A DNA stretch of 64,000 nt from Acidimicrobiia bacterium (GTDB lineage: Bacteria > Actinomycetota > Acidimicrobiia > IMCC26256 > JAOSJM01). The notes under the pieces are model-generated. The model searched no databases. It had not been told where the DNA came from and worked only from the letters and a program-made list of their open reading frames with translations. Each line of letters begins with the position of its first letter. The first letter of the stretch is position 1. Made by a program: the position numbers and the translations under genes. Below are positions 29,780 to 39,145 of this stretch, piece by piece. The stretch covers positions 1,054,001 through 1,118,000 of the forward strand of contig JAOSJM010000005.1 in NCBI GenBank assembly GCA_027494165.1, read 5' to 3'.

Positions 29780-29950
29780 CTCGCGGAGCCTACCGGCGCG
29801 TCCCACGTTCGACGCTCCGACGGCTCACACCGGTCCCACGGGGGGCCGGCCCGGTTGCGGGCCGCGGGGCCCGCCGGGGAGAGTCTGTCGTCATCACGGG
29901 CGGCCGGCACCGCCGACGGCCGCCGCCGAAGCCACGACGAGGAGGCGACG

Positions 29951-31576
29951 ATGGAGTGGAGCTTCGCCACGTGCTGGGAGTCCGTGGCCGACCTCCTGCC
30001 CGATCGGGTCGCGCTCGTACAGGGCGAGCGCCGGGTGACGTGGCGCCAGCTCGACGATCGGTCGGCCCGGCTCGCCGGGGCGCTGCGGGCCCGCGGCCTC
30101 GAGCCCGGCGCGAAGGTGGCCGTCTACCTCTACAACGCCAACGAGTACCTCGAGACCACCTTCGCCGCCTTCAAGGCCCGCGCCGTGCCCGTGAACGTCA
30201 ACTACCGGTACCTCGAGGAGGAGCTCGAGTACCTCCTCGAGAACGCCGACGCCGAGGCGCTGGTCTTCCACGGTTCGCTCGGGGATCGGGTCGACCGGGT
30301 CCGGTCCCGACTTCCCGGGCTCCGTGCCGTCGTGCAGGTCGACGACGGCTCCCCTCACCTCGAGGGTGCGCTCCGCTACGAGGACCTGGTCGCCGGCCAC
30401 GAGCCGGCGCCGCGCGAGGAGCGGTCCGGCGACGATCTGCTGCTCCTCTACACCGGCGGCACCACCGGCATGCCCAAGGGCGTGATGTGGCGCCAGGAGG
30501 ACCTCTACCTCGCCGTCGGGCCGTCGCTGTTCTTCCTCGCCGGGCAGGAGCCTCCCGAGGGCCCCGCCGGGGTGGGAGCGGTGGCCGCGCGCCTGGCCGA
30601 GGCGGGACAGGCACCCGTGCACCTGCCGGCGTCACCGCTCATGCACGGCACCGGCTTCTTCACGTCGTTGCAGGCCCTCCTCGCGGGTGGCACGGTCGTC
30701 ACCCTCGAGGGCCGCCGCTTCGATCCCCACGAGCTGTGGGCCACCGTCCAACGGGAGCGGGTCACCCAGGCCGCCATCGTCGGTGACGCCTTCGCCAAGC
30801 CGATGCTCCGGGCCCTCGAGGAGGCCGAGGACCGGGGCCGCCCCTACGACCTGTCAACGCTCGTGATGCTGGCCAGCTCCGGGGTGATGTGGACCGCCCC
30901 CGTCAAGGAGGGCCTGATGGCCCGGGGTGGGTTCATCTGCTTCGACGCCCTGGGCTCCAGCGAGGGCGTCGGCTTCGGGTCCAACGTCAGCGCTCCCGGT
31001 GCCACGAGCGGCACGGCCCGGTTCCAGATCGGCGAGCACGCCCGGGTCGTGACGGAGGACGGGCGCGACGTCGTCCCCGGGACGGACGAGATCGGCCAGC
31101 TCGCCCTCGGAGGTCCCATCCCTCTCGGCTACTACAAGGACCCCGACAAGACGGCGGCGACCTTCCGGGTGATCGACGGCCGCCGGTACTCGATCCCCGG
31201 CGACTGGGCCCGGGTCGAGGCCGACGGGACCGTCGTGCTGCTCGGGCGCGGGTCGGTGTCGATCAACACCGGTGGGGAGAAGGTCTTCCCCGAGGAGGTG
31301 GAGGAGGCTCTGAAGGGCCATCCGGCCGTAGCCGACGTCGTGGTGGTGGGTGTGCCCGACGACCGGTTCGGGGAGGCGGTCGCGGCCGTCCTCTCGCTGC
31401 ACGACGGCGCGAGCGCCGACGAGGACGCCCTGCGGGCCGCCGTCCGGGGCCACCTGGCGGGCTACAAGCAGCCGCGCCACGTCGTGGTGGTCGACGAGGT
31501 GCCCCGGGCCGCCAACGGGAAGGCGGACTACGGCTGGGCCCGTCGGGAGGCGACGGCGCGCCTGGGCCTGGGGTAG
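29951..31576 (+). CDS. Acyl-CoA synthetase (AMP-forming)
   Basis: A 541-residue member of the ANL adenylating family. The P-loop-like motif LLLLYTGGTTGMPKGVMWRQ is followed by LMHGTGFFTSLQALLAGGTV, the adenine-site DALGSSEGVGFGSN, GYYKDPDKTAATF, YSIPGDWARVEADGTVVLLG and the C-terminal catalytic Lys in EVPRAANGKADYGWARR. The motif order and length fit medium- or long-chain fatty acid, or steroid-side-chain, CoA ligases of actinobacteria. The substrate cannot be named. ATG behind GAGGAGG. It is a single-gene unit ending in a convergent region with groES. Confidence 0.92.
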   Translation: MEWSFATCWESVADLLPDRVALVQGERRVTWRQLDDRSARLAGALRARGLEPGAKVAVYLYNANEYLETTFAAFKARAVPVNVNYRYLEEELEYLLENADAEALVFHGSLGDRVDRVRSRLPGLRAVVQVDDGSPHLEGALRYEDLVAGHEPAPREERSGDDLLLLYTGGTTGMPKGVMWRQEDLYLAVGPSLFFLAGQEPPEGPAGVGAVAARLAEAGQAPVHLPASPLMHGTGFFTSLQALLAGGTVVTLEGRRFDPHELWATVQRERVTQAAIVGDAFAKPMLRALEEAEDRGRPYDLSTLVMLASSGVMWTAPVKEGLMARGGFICFDALGSSEGVGFGSNVSAPGATSGTARFQIGEHARVVTEDGRDVVPGTDEIGQLALGGPIPLGYYKDPDKTAATFRVIDGRRYSIPGDWARVEADGTVVLLGRGSVSINTGGEKVFPEEVEEALKGHPAVADVVVVGVPDDRFGEAVAAVLSLHDGASADEDALRAAVRGHLAGYKQPRHVVVVDEVPRAANGKADYGWARREATARLGLG

Positions 31577-31607
31577 CCGGGGTGCTGCGAGACGCCGGGA
31601 CCCCGTG

Positions 31608-31657
31608 CGCGTTGGCGCGATCCGCGCCCGTGGAGGCGTCGGGATCGCGCCAACGCG
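31608..31657. repeat. Perfect 16-bp inverted repeat with 18-nt loop (family A)
   Basis: Arms CGCGTTGGCGCGATCC (31608-31623) and GGATCGCGCCAACGCG (31642-31657) are identical to those at 7390-7439, with an unrelated loop of the same length. It lies between the convergent acyl-CoA synthetase and groES genes. Confidence 0.85.
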
Positions 31658-31695
31658 AGCGTGGGCGCGGGCGCGGGCGTGGGACCTGGACGCGA

Positions 31696-31725
31696 GGGGA
31701 GCGGCACCCCGAGGCGCCGCTCCCC
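31696..31725. terminator. Bidirectional hairpin between convergent genes
   Basis: A perfect 10-bp stem GGGGAGCGGC / GCCGCTCCCC with a 10-nt loop, 28 bp past the groES stop. Together with the inverted repeat at 31608 it probably ends both converging transcripts. Confidence 0.6.
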
Positions 31726-31753
31726 TGCTGCGACCGTGATCGAGACCCGGCCG

Positions 31754-32059
31754 CTACTTCTTCTTCTTGGCCCCGCCGACCTTGGCGAGCACGTCGCGGC
31801 TCGTGAGGATCAGCAGGTCGTCGCCCTCGACGGTGATCTCGGTGCCGCCGTACTTCGAGTAGATGACGACGTCGCCCACGGCGATGTCCATGGGGATGAG
31901 CTCCCCGGTGTCCGCGCGCCGTCCGGGGCCCACGGCCAGGACCTCGCCCTGCTGGGGCTTCTCCTTGGCGGTGTCGGGGATGACGAGACCGCTGACGGTC
32001 GTCTCCTCCGCCTCGGCGGCCCGGACGACGATCCGGTCCTCGAGCGGCTGCAGGTTCAT
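31754..32059 (-). CDS. groES: Co-chaperonin GroES
   Basis: A 101-residue Hsp10 that caps the GroEL chamber. The N-terminal core is [20 protein letters not shown], followed by the mobile loop [20 protein letters not shown] and the roof region. The C-terminus is [13 protein letters not shown]. It is controlled by the CIRCE element upstream. No groEL follows; the next gene is convergent. GroEL must therefore be elsewhere in the genome. Confidence 0.96.
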   Translation of the reverse strand: MNLQPLEDRIVVRAAEAEETTVSGLVIPDTAKEKPQQGEVLAVGPGRRADTGELIPMDIAVGDVVIYSKYGGTEITVEGDDLLILTSRDVLAKVGGAKKKK

Positions 32060-32113
32060 GGATGCGCCTCCTGGACGTCCTCGGGAACTGCAAGGCGGTC
32101 GATCCGCCCGGCG

Positions 32114-32140
32114 TTAGCACTCGTGGCGGACGAGTGCTAA
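32114..32140 (-). promoter_or_regulatory. CIRCE operator (HrcA site)
   Basis: A perfect inverted repeat TTAGCACTC-N9-GAGTGCTAA, the exact consensus bound by the heat-shock repressor HrcA. On the groES strand a possible promoter (TTGCCG at 32168-32163, TACCGT at 32145-32140, 17-bp spacer) ends at the operator, so HrcA would block initiation. The repeat is about 55 bp upstream of the groES ATG. Confidence 0.95.
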
Positions 32141-32211
32141 CGGTATCAGCCCCCTCGCGACCCGGCAAACCAGCCGTCGGGGTGCTTCCCTGCCTCCACC
32201 TCCCCCGGGCG

Positions 32212-33213
32212 TCAGCCCCCTGAGGGGAGCCGGAGGTTCGGCGCCACACCGGCGTCGAGCGGCGTGGGGCCGTCCTGGCGGAGCCTCCACCACGCCGCCG
32301 CCGCGATCGTCGCCCCGTTGTCCGTGCACAGCTCCCGGCCGGGGAGCAGCGCCTTCCGGCCGCACCGCTCGGCCGCGTCGAGGAGCCGGGTCCGCAGCCT
32401 CGTGTTGGCCGCCACCCCTCCGGCGACCACCAGCGTCCTCGCCTCTGCCTCGGCCGCCGCGGCGACGAGCTTGGCCACGAGCACGTCCACGACGGCCTCC
32501 TGGAACGAGGCGGCCACGTCGGCCACGGCCAGGTCGGGATGGTCCCGCACGTGGGTGACCACGGCCGTCTTGAGACCGGAGAAGGAGAAGTCGTGGCCCT
32601 GGTCCATCATCGGACGGGGGAAGACCACGGCCGCGGGGTCGCCGTCGAGGGCCACCTGGTCGATGGCGGGCCCGCCCGGGTAGCCGAGGCCGAGGAAGCG
32701 GGCGACCTTGTCGAACGCCTCGCCGGCGGCGTCGTCGACGGTCCCGCCCAGCACCCGGTAGCGGCCCGGGGCCTCCACGGCGACGACCATGGTGTGGCCC
32801 CCCGACGCGATCAACACGGCGAGGGGGAGCTCGACCTCCGGCTCCTCGAGGAAGGCCGCGTACAGGTGCGCCTCGAGGTGGTTCACCTGGACGTAGGGCA
32901 GGCCCTTGGCCAGGGCCAGCGCCTTGGCCGCGCTCACCCCCACGAGGAGGGCGCCGGCCAGTCCCGGTCCGTGACACGCCGCCACCGCGTCGAGGCGGTC
33001 GAGGTCGGTGCCCGCCTCCACCAGGGCCTGGGCCACGACCTCGTTCACCACCTCGAGGTGGGCCCGGCTGGCGATCTCGGGGACGACGCCTCCGAAACGG
33101 GCGTGGAGGTCCACCTGGCTGGAGACCACCGACGAGCGGACCCGCCGCCCGTCCTCGACCACCGCCGCCGCGGTCTCGTCGCAGGAGGTCTCGATCCCCA
33201 GGACGGCGGTCAC
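32212..33213 (-). CDS. tsaD: tRNA t6A threonylcarbamoyl transferase TsaD
   Basis: A 333-residue Kae1/Qri7/TsaD ASKHA-fold protein that moves the threonylcarbamoyl group to A37 of ANN-decoding tRNAs. Motifs: VLGIETSCDETAAAVV, RAHLEVVNEVVAQALVEAG, the metal-binding HLEAHLYAAF, IASGGHTMVV, FSFSGLKTAVV and the C-terminal NGATIAAAAWWR. The GTG start overlaps the rimI stop by 4 bp. Together with tsaE and tsaB upstream it completes the t6A machinery, except TsaC. Confidence 0.95.
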   Translation of the reverse strand: MTAVLGIETSCDETAAAVVEDGRRVRSSVVSSQVDLHARFGGVVPEIASRAHLEVVNEVVAQALVEAGTDLDRLDAVAACHGPGLAGALLVGVSAAKALALAKGLPYVQVNHLEAHLYAAFLEEPEVELPLAVLIASGGHTMVVAVEAPGRYRVLGGTVDDAAGEAFDKVARFLGLGYPGGPAIDQVALDGDPAAVVFPRPMMDQGHDFSFSGLKTAVVTHVRDHPDLAVADVAASFQEAVVDVLVAKLVAAAAEAEARTLVVAGGVAANTRLRTRLLDAAERCGRKALLPGRELCTDNGATIAAAAWWRLRQDGPTPLDAGVAPNLRLPSGG

Positions 33214-33752
33214 GAGGCCCCTTCCCCGCGATCGAGCCGGCGCTCGAGGGAGTCGAGGAGCTCCCCGTACTCGGGCGTCGCGACCTCGTGAGCCCACATC
33301 ACGAGCGCGTCCTCGCCGGTCTCGGCGTAGTAGCCCTTCCGTACCCCCACCGGACGGAACCCGAAGCGGCGGTACATCTCCTGGGCCCCCTTGTTCGCGA
33401 GCCGGACCTCGAGGGTGAGGGACTCGGCTCCCCGGGCCCTCGCCTCGCGGGCCAGCGCCAGCATGAGCCGGGTCCCGACCTTGTGGCGTTGCCAGCGGGG
33501 GTCGACCGCGACGGTGGTCACGTGCCCCTCGTCCAGGGTCATCATGAGCCCGGCGTAGCCCACGACCTCGCGACCCACGCGCGCCACGAAGTAGGCCCGG
33601 CTCGATCGCAGCGCGAGCTCGCTGAGGAACAGCGACAGGCTCCAGGGCCGCGGGTAGACCTCGGCCTCGATCCGCAGCACCGACCGGAGGTGGCGCCGCC
33701 GCATCGGCGTGACCACCACGTCGGCGACGCGGGGGCGGGCCGTGGCCATCAC
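33210..33752 (-). CDS. rimI: Ribosomal protein S18-alanine N-acetyltransferase-like (RimI)
   Basis: A 180-residue GNAT acetyltransferase. VVVTPMRRRHLRSVLRIEAE and the Trp-Ser pair in VYPRPWSLSLFLSELAL match RimI starts. VTTVAVDPRWQRHKVGTRLM is the acetyl-CoA pyrophosphate loop, and LEVRLANKGAQEMYRRFGFR is the RimI-specific helix. It sits between tsaB and tsaD, the usual place. A 25-residue C-terminal tail extends past the normal end. Confidence 0.92.
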   Translation of the reverse strand: MMATARPRVADVVVTPMRRRHLRSVLRIEAEVYPRPWSLSLFLSELALRSSRAYFVARVGREVVGYAGLMMTLDEGHVTTVAVDPRWQRHKVGTRLMLALAREARARGAESLTLEVRLANKGAQEMYRRFGFRPVGVRKGYYAETGEDALVMWAHEVATPEYGELLDSLERRLDRGEGAS

Positions 33753-33768
33753 CGCACCGGACCGGACG

Positions 33769-34464
33769 TCACGACGCCGCCCTCCGGTCCCACTCGATCT
33801 CGGCGTCGCTGCGGCGGAGGTACAGCGGACGGACCTCCTGGGGGGGCGAGAACTCCTCGCGCTCGAAGCGTGCCGTCGCCAGGTGCACGAGCGCCGCGGC
33901 GCTCGGGGAGGCGAACGAGGGGCCGGCCTGCTCGAGGCGCCCGTCGCGCAGCAGCTCCCAGTACCGCAGGGACCCGTCCCCGGCCAGGAGGGTCTCCTCG
34001 CCCCTGGCCGCCAGCTCGGCGGCCAGGTCCTCCGGAGAGCCCACCTCGTAGTCCGACACGCGCTGCACCCCGCCGGGGACCGGCCGGTAGAGCGCGTAGA
34101 ACAGCTCGTGCCTCCGGGCGTCGAGGGCCACCGCCACCAGCCGGTTGGTGTGCCGCAGCGGGTACGCGACGAGGTCCAGGCTCGGCACCCCGACCACGGG
34201 GACCCGCAGGGCCTGGGCGAGCGTCCGGGCCGTGGTGACGCCCACCCGGAGGCCGGTGAACAGGCCGGGGCCCAGCCCCACGCCCACGCCGGCCAGGTGG
34301 GCCAGGTCCACGTCGAGCTCGTCGCAGAGGTAGCGGATCGCCGGTGCGAGCTGCTCGGCGTGACGCTGTCCCCGCGCGAGCTGGACCTCCCCCAGCACGC
34401 GGTCGTTCGAGCCGAGGGCCACGCTGACCCTCGGGGTCGCCGTGTCGAGGCAGAGCAGCAGCAT
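33769..34464 (-). CDS. tsaB: tRNA t6A complex subunit TsaB
   Basis: A 231-residue ASKHA-fold partner of TsaD. It starts MLLLCLDTATPRVSVALG, has the TsaB signature GVGLGPGLFTGLRVGVTTAR, VVGVPSLDLVAYP and a DARRHELFYALYR strand. It is needed for the TsaD-TsaB-TsaE complex, not for catalysis itself. The ATG overlaps the tsaE stop (TGATG), showing translational coupling. Confidence 0.94.
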   Translation of the reverse strand: MLLLCLDTATPRVSVALGSNDRVLGEVQLARGQRHAEQLAPAIRYLCDELDVDLAHLAGVGVGLGPGLFTGLRVGVTTARTLAQALRVPVVGVPSLDLVAYPLRHTNRLVAVALDARRHELFYALYRPVPGGVQRVSDYEVGSPEDLAAELAARGEETLLAGDGSLRYWELLRDGRLEQAGPSFASPSAAALVHLATARFEREEFSPPQEVRPLYLRRSDAEIEWDRRAAS

Positions 34465-34969
34465 CAGCCGCTCCCGGCCCGCGTGCCGTGGGCCCTCGCC
34501 CGGGCGAGGACCTCGGTCAGGGCCTGCTCGCGCGCCCGCCAGGAACCCCGCGCGACGAGCCGGACCACCCGCTCGTCGCGAGGGCGATCGGGGCCGGCGG
34601 GGTCGAGCCGCACGTCGAGGCGGTCGCCCGGCAGCAGCGAGGCGACCACGTCGCCCCACTCGACCAGGACCACCCGCTCGCCGCCGACGAGCTCGTCGAA
34701 GCCGAGGTCGTGCAGCTCCTGGAGGTGATCGAGCCGGTACACGTCGACGTGGGTCAGGCCCAGCCGACCCTCGTACTCCCGCACGATCGTGAACGTCGGG
34801 CTGACCACCGTCTCGGACACGCCCAGCCCCCGGGCCAGCCCCTTGGCGAACACCGTCTTCCCCGAGCCCAGGCCCCCGCCAGCACGACGAGGTCGCCGGC
34901 CCGGAGCAGCCCGGCCACGGCCTCGGCCAGAGAGGCCGTCTCCGCCGCGGAGGAGGTGACGATCTCCAC
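34464..34969 (-). CDS. tsaE: tRNA t6A complex ATPase TsaE, frameshifted
   Basis: A P-loop ATPase of the t6A complex. The Walker A motif (GGLGSGKTVFAKGLARGLG) exists only if the run at 34873-34877 has six bases; as given the frame breaks within it. Downstream are SPTFTIVREYEGRLGLTHVD, VYRLDHLQELHDLGF and LVEWGDVVASLLPGDRLDV, all characteristic. The GTG start is at 34969. Repaired length is about 168 residues. It follows the udg gene by 1 bp. Confidence 0.92.
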
Positions 34970-34970
34970 G

Positions 34971-35576
34971 TCAGGCCTCCGGCGGCACGGGCGGGACCGG
35001 CCGGGTCAGGGCCCGCCGGGCGACGACGAAGTCGGCCCGGGCCTGGGCCAGCGTCGTCCCGCCGCTGCGCAGCACCGCCGAGGGGTGGAGGGTCGGGACG
35101 AGCACGGCGACCCCGAAGGGGAACTCCCGACCCCGGACCTTCGTGATGCCCTGCTTCGTGTCGAGGAGGAGCTTCGTCGCGAAGTTGCCCAGCGTGACCA
35201 CCACCCGGGGGGCCACGAGCCGCAGCTGGGCCTCCAGGTAGGGGCGGCAGGCCTCGATCTCGGCCGGGTTGGGGTCGCGGTTCCCGGGCGGGCGGCACTT
35301 CACGACGTTGGCGATGTAGACGTCGTCCCGGGTCAGGCCGATGCCCTCGATGAGACGGGTGAGCAGCTGCCCGGCCCGGCCGACGAACGGCTCCCCCTGC
35401 CGGTCCTCCTGCTCGCCCGGTCCCTCCCCCACGAACATGAGGTCGGCTCCGGGATCGCCGACCCCGAACACCACGCGGGTGCGGGTGTCGGCCAGCCCGC
35501 AGCGCGTGCAGGTTGAGGCCTCGCGCTCGACGTCGGCGAGCGAGGCGAACGAGTGCGGGTCCAGGTCGAGCTGCAC
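34971..35576 (-). CDS. Uracil-DNA glycosylase, family 4 (Fe-S)
   Basis: A 201-residue thermostable-type UDG that removes uracil from DNA. N-terminal [19 protein letters not shown] supplies two of the four cluster cysteines; the others lie in [20 protein letters not shown]. The catalytic region is [20 protein letters not shown] and the C-terminal HPSAVLR motif is present. Family 4 enzymes carry a 4Fe-4S cluster. It lies within the tsa operon on the same strand. Confidence 0.94.
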   Translation of the reverse strand: MQLDLDPHSFASLADVEREASTCTRCGLADTRTRVVFGVGDPGADLMFVGEGPGEQEDRQGEPFVGRAGQLLTRLIEGIGLTRDDVYIANVVKCRPPGNRDPNPAEIEACRPYLEAQLRLVAPRVVVTLGNFATKLLLDTKQGITKVRGREFPFGVAVLVPTLHPSAVLRSGGTTLAQARADFVVARRALTRPVPPVPPEA

Positions 35577-35603
35577 GGGTCTCCGACGACGGCTCGCCCG
35601 ATG

Positions 35604-36521
35604 CTACCCGTCGGGCCGCCCGCGGGAACCTCCGCCCCCGCTTGTCGCGGCGTCGGCCACCGCGGCCCGCGCGGCGGCCGCCACCACCTCGGTCACGTGG
35701 TGGCGGAGCCGATCCAGATGGGCGTCGACGGCGCCGGTCGCCAGGGCGAAGGCGATGTCGCCGTCGAACCGGGTGTGGGACGGGCGCAGCGATCGGGCCA
35801 GCCCGTGGTGAGCGCTCTGGGCGGCGAGGTGGCACTCGCCCTTGGCGAGACCGGCGTTCGTGGCCACCACGACGAGGGTGGTGGCCTCGGCGGGCCCGAA
35901 CGGGGTCGGCTCGGGGAAGGGCCCGACGTCCTCCGGGGCACTCGATCCGGCGAGGACCCGACCGTCGGCCCCGACGACGTCGCCCATCGCGTTCACGACG
36001 GCGAGGGCGCCCACGACCAGGTCACCGTCCCGGTGGGCGGCACCCCCGAGCCCCCCGGGTGCCCGGTACGGGCGGCCCCGCCACTTGCCGACCGTCGCTC
36101 CTCGCCCGGCCCCGACCCGTCCCGACGCCGGCTCGTCTCCCCGCTCGGCCTCGACGGCCGCCGCGTAGCCCTCGTCGGGCCCGGGGCGGGCACCTCCGGA
36201 CTCGACGAGGTCGAAGACCGCCGCGGCCGGGACGATCGGGACCGGACCCGCCGCGGTCGGCACGCCCTGACCCCGCTCGGCGAGGAAGCGCATCACGCCG
36301 TCGGCGGCGGCGAGCCCGAACGCCGACCCGCCGGACAGGACCACGGCGTCCACCCGCTGCACGAGGCGACCGGGGTGCAGCAGCGCCGTCTCGCGGGTCG
36401 CGGGCGCGCCGCCGCGCACCTCGGCCGAGCCCACGGTGCCGGTCGGAGCGAGCACGACCGTGACACCGGTCCCCGGCCCCGTCCAGTGGCCGGCCCGTAC
36501 CCCGGGCACGGCCGTGATCAC
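35604..36521 (-). CDS. P1 family (S58/DmpA-like) peptidase
   Basis: About 305 residues of the N-terminal nucleophile-type aminopeptidase family. It starts [20 protein letters not shown], then has [33 protein letters not shown], and [18 protein letters not shown], the last preceding the usual self-cleavage region. Family members cleave beta-peptides, D-amino acid amides or nylon oligomers after autoproteolysis. The substrate is unknown. The GTG start at 36521 overlaps the upstream hydrolase stop by 4 bp; the longer open frame upstream is that gene read in another frame. Confidence 0.88.
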   Translation of the reverse strand: MITAVPGVRAGHWTGPGTGVTVVLAPTGTVGSAEVRGGAPATRETALLHPGRLVQRVDAVVLSGGSAFGLAAADGVMRFLAERGQGVPTAAGPVPIVPAAAVFDLVESGGARPGPDEGYAAAVEAERGDEPASGRVGAGRGATVGKWRGRPYRAPGGLGGAAHRDGDLVVGALAVVNAMGDVVGADGRVLAGSSAPEDVGPFPEPTPFGPAEATTLVVVATNAGLAKGECHLAAQSAHHGLARSLRPSHTRFDGDIAFALATGAVDAHLDRLRHHVTEVVAAAARAAVADAATSGGGGSRGRPDG

Positions 36522-37534
36522 GGGGCGCCCTCCCCGGACGCGGTCCGCACGCGGGAGACCTCGCGGGCGAACGCGGCGACGAGACGGTCGAGCTCCTCGG
36601 CGCGCTCGAGCATGAGCATGTGACCGCCTCCGTCGAGCACGACCAGGCGGGCATCGGGCAGGAGCCGGGCCAGCCGGCGCGACTCCGCCGGCGGGCTCAG
36701 CACGTCCGCCGAACCGCAGACGACCCGGACCGGGATCGCCACCCGGGGCAGGTCGCCGGTGAGATCCACGCCCAGGAGAGCCCTCGTGGCGCCCCTCGTC
36801 ACCGCGCCGCGGCACTCGGCGATCATCTCCCGGGCCAGCTCCACGTGGCTCGCCCGGGGCTCCCGCCCGAACCCCACGCGGGCCAGGAGGAACCCCAGGT
36901 TCCGGTGCCGCACGATCCCCGCGGGATCGGGGGCCCGGTCGAACAAGCCGGCGACGATCCGCTGGAGCCCGGGGGCCCCGCTGATCTGGGTCCTCGCCAC
37001 CGTCGACAGCAGCACCAGGCCGGACACGCGTTGCTCGGCGACCTGGGGGAAGCGCACGGCGAAGGCCTGGACCACGACCCCGCCCAGCGAGTGGCCGACG
37101 AGCACGGCGTCGCGCAGGTCGAGGCGCTCGAGGACCGCCCGGACGTCCTCGGCGAGATCCTCGAGGGTGAGCCCGTCCTCACCACCCTCCGAGCCGCCGT
37201 GGCCGCGGTGGTCGAAGGCGACGACCCGGAACCCGTCCTCCGGGAGCGCCTCGAGCTGCTTCACCCAGGTCCGCACCGACAGCGACATCCCGTGCAGGAG
37301 CACGACGGGCTGACCGCGGCCCCGCACGATGGCGTGCAGCCGGCGGCCGTCGTGGGTGGCCACGTCGATCGCCTCGTCGTAGGGCGGGAGGAACGGGTCC
37401 CCGGCGTCGGGGTCGGGTCGTCGCCGATCCCGGGCCACCGCGGCCCGGCCGATCCCGTACCCGAGGCCGGCGAGCGCGACCGAGGCCCCGGCGGCGATCC
37501 CACCGACCTTCAGGGCCGTCGACCGTCCCGCCAT
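36518..37534 (-). CDS. Alpha/beta hydrolase with N-terminal membrane helix
   Basis: A 338-residue hydrolase. The N-terminus has a helix (ALKVGGIAAGASVALAGLGY) that may anchor it. The fold follows with VVLLHGMSLSVRTWVKQLEA (oxyanion hole), VVAFDHRGHGGSEGG, the nucleophile Ser in VLVGHSLGGVVVQAFAVRF, an acid in VRVVCGSADVLSPPAESRRL, and the catalytic His in VVLDGGGHMLMLERAEELDR. Its ATG overlaps the alr stop (TGATG). In actinobacteria a hydrolase often sits between alr and tsaE, but its substrate is not known. Confidence 0.9.
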   Translation of the reverse strand: MAGRSTALKVGGIAAGASVALAGLGYGIGRAAVARDRRRPDPDAGDPFLPPYDEAIDVATHDGRRLHAIVRGRGQPVVLLHGMSLSVRTWVKQLEALPEDGFRVVAFDHRGHGGSEGGEDGLTLEDLAEDVRAVLERLDLRDAVLVGHSLGGVVVQAFAVRFPQVAEQRVSGLVLLSTVARTQISGAPGLQRIVAGLFDRAPDPAGIVRHRNLGFLLARVGFGREPRASHVELAREMIAECRGAVTRGATRALLGVDLTGDLPRVAIPVRVVCGSADVLSPPAESRRLARLLPDARLVVLDGGGHMLMLERAEELDRLVAAFAREVSRVRTASGEGAP

Positions 37535-38651
37535 CAGCGGTACCGGCGGGGGACCCGGGGCCCGATCTGGCAGACCACCTCGTAGGCGATCGTGCCGACG
37601 CGCTCGGCCCACTCCGTCGCGGTGATCTCCTCGCCGCCCTGACGCCCGAGGAGCACGACCTCGTCGCCGACGGCGACCGGGTCGTCGCCCACGTCCACCA
37701 TGAGCTGGTCCATGGTGACGGTGCCGGCGATGGGACGGCGCGCCCCGCCCACGAGGACCTCGCCCCCGGAGGCCGCGAGGGCGCGGGGCACGCCGTCGGC
37801 GTAGCCGATGGGGACCGTGGCGACCCGGGCCCGGCGACCCATCTCGTACCGGAGCCCGTAGGAGACCCGGCTCCCGGCCTCGAGGATCTTCACGTGGGAG
37901 ACCAGGGCCCGGAGCGACAGCGCCGGCCTCAGGGGGAGGCGCCCGGCGAGGGCCGGGGCCGGGGGCAGGCCGTAGAGGGCGATGCCGGCCCGCACCAGGT
38001 CGTAGCGGGTCTCGGGCAGGAGGACGGCCGCGGCCGAGTTGGCGGCGTGGACGACGGGCGGGCGCCGTCCGGTCTCCTCCAGGGCCGACAGCACCTGCTC
38101 GAACACGCGGCGCTGGCCCGCGGTGGAGGGGTGGTCGGGCTCGTCGGCGACGGCGAAGTGGGTGCAGCAGCCCTCGAGCACGAGCTCGTCACGGCTCGCG
38201 ACGAGCTCGGCGAGCGCCGCCGCCTCCTCGGGGAAGCAGCCCACGCGGTGCATCCCGGTGTCGACCTTGAGGTGCACGGGGAGGGGATCGCCACCGGCCT
38301 CCACCACGGCCTTGGCCAGCGCCTCGACGCCCGCGAGCGTGTAGACGACCGGGGTGAGCCGGTGGCGGACCACGGTCGGGCCGGCGGCCGGCGTCGGCTC
38401 CGAGAGCAGGAGGATCGGGGCGTCGAGCCCGGCCTCCCGGAGCAGGACCCCTCCTCGACCAGCGCGACCCCCAGCCAGCTCGCCCCCGCCTCGAGGGCGG
38501 CCCGGGCCACGGGCACGGCCCCGTGCCCGTAGCCGTCGGCCTTCACCACCGCGAGGAGCCGGGCCGGCGCCACGGCGTCGGCGAGCACGCGGGCGTTGGC
38601 CCGGATGGCGCCGAGGTCGACCTCGCTCCAGACCGGGCGAAAGCCGCTCAC
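37534..38651 (-). CDS. alr: Alanine racemase, frameshifted
   Basis: A PLP enzyme making D-alanine for peptidoglycan. N-terminal [17 protein letters not shown] precedes the PLP lysine motif [19 protein letters not shown]. Later come [17 protein letters not shown], the catalytic-Tyr region [30 protein letters not shown], and [19 protein letters not shown]. The frame breaks at the C4 run 38448-38451, where five bases restore [20 protein letters not shown]. The GTG start is at 38651. Repaired length of about 373 residues is normal. Confidence 0.94.
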
Positions 38652-38674
38652 GTGGCGCTCCCTCCTGCCCCGCC

Positions 38675-39145
38675 TCAGGTCGTGACGGAGAGGAGGCGGA
38701 CGAGGTCTCCGCGGGCGACGATGCCCACGAGACGCCCCTGCGCGTCGACCACGGGGACGTGGGACACGTTCCGGTCGTGCATCAGCGTGGCCAGCGTCTC
38801 CACGGTGTCGTCGGGCGACACCGTCGGGTACTCCGAGTCCATCACGTCACGAACGGTGGCCCCCACCGCCTTCTTCAGGTCCTCCTCGAAGTGGCGCATC
38901 GATCCCGGGAGGGTGAGCGTGCCGCCGAGGATGGCGATGGTCGTCGGCACGTGGAGCCGGGCCTCGGAGACGATGAGGTCCTCGTCGGTGAGGAGCCCCA
39001 CGAGACGCCCGTCGGGTTCGACGACCGGGGCCGCGCCGATCCGGTGCTCGGCCAGGACGTCCGCGGCCTCCTCGATGGTGTGGTCGGGGCGCAGGGTCAC
39101 GACCTCACGGGTCATCACGTCGCGCACGAGCGTGGCGCCGGGCAT
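38675..39145 (-). CDS. Tandem CBS-domain protein
   Basis: A 156-residue protein made of two CBS domains: [20 protein letters not shown] (about residues 8-60) and [20 protein letters not shown] (about 98-150). A 30-residue linker ([20 protein letters not shown]) joins them. Such pairs bind adenine nucleotides and act as energy sensors or regulate partner proteins. It lies between nnr and alr, its ATG immediately adjoining the nnr stop region. The regulated target is unknown. Confidence 0.9.
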   Translation of the reverse strand: MPGATLVRDVMTREVVTLRPDHTIEEAADVLAEHRIGAAPVVEPDGRLVGLLTDEDLIVSEARLHVPTTIAILGGTLTLPGSMRHFEEDLKKAVGATVRDVMDSEYPTVSPDDTVETLATLMHDRNVSHVPVVDAQGRLVGIVARGDLVRLLSVTT

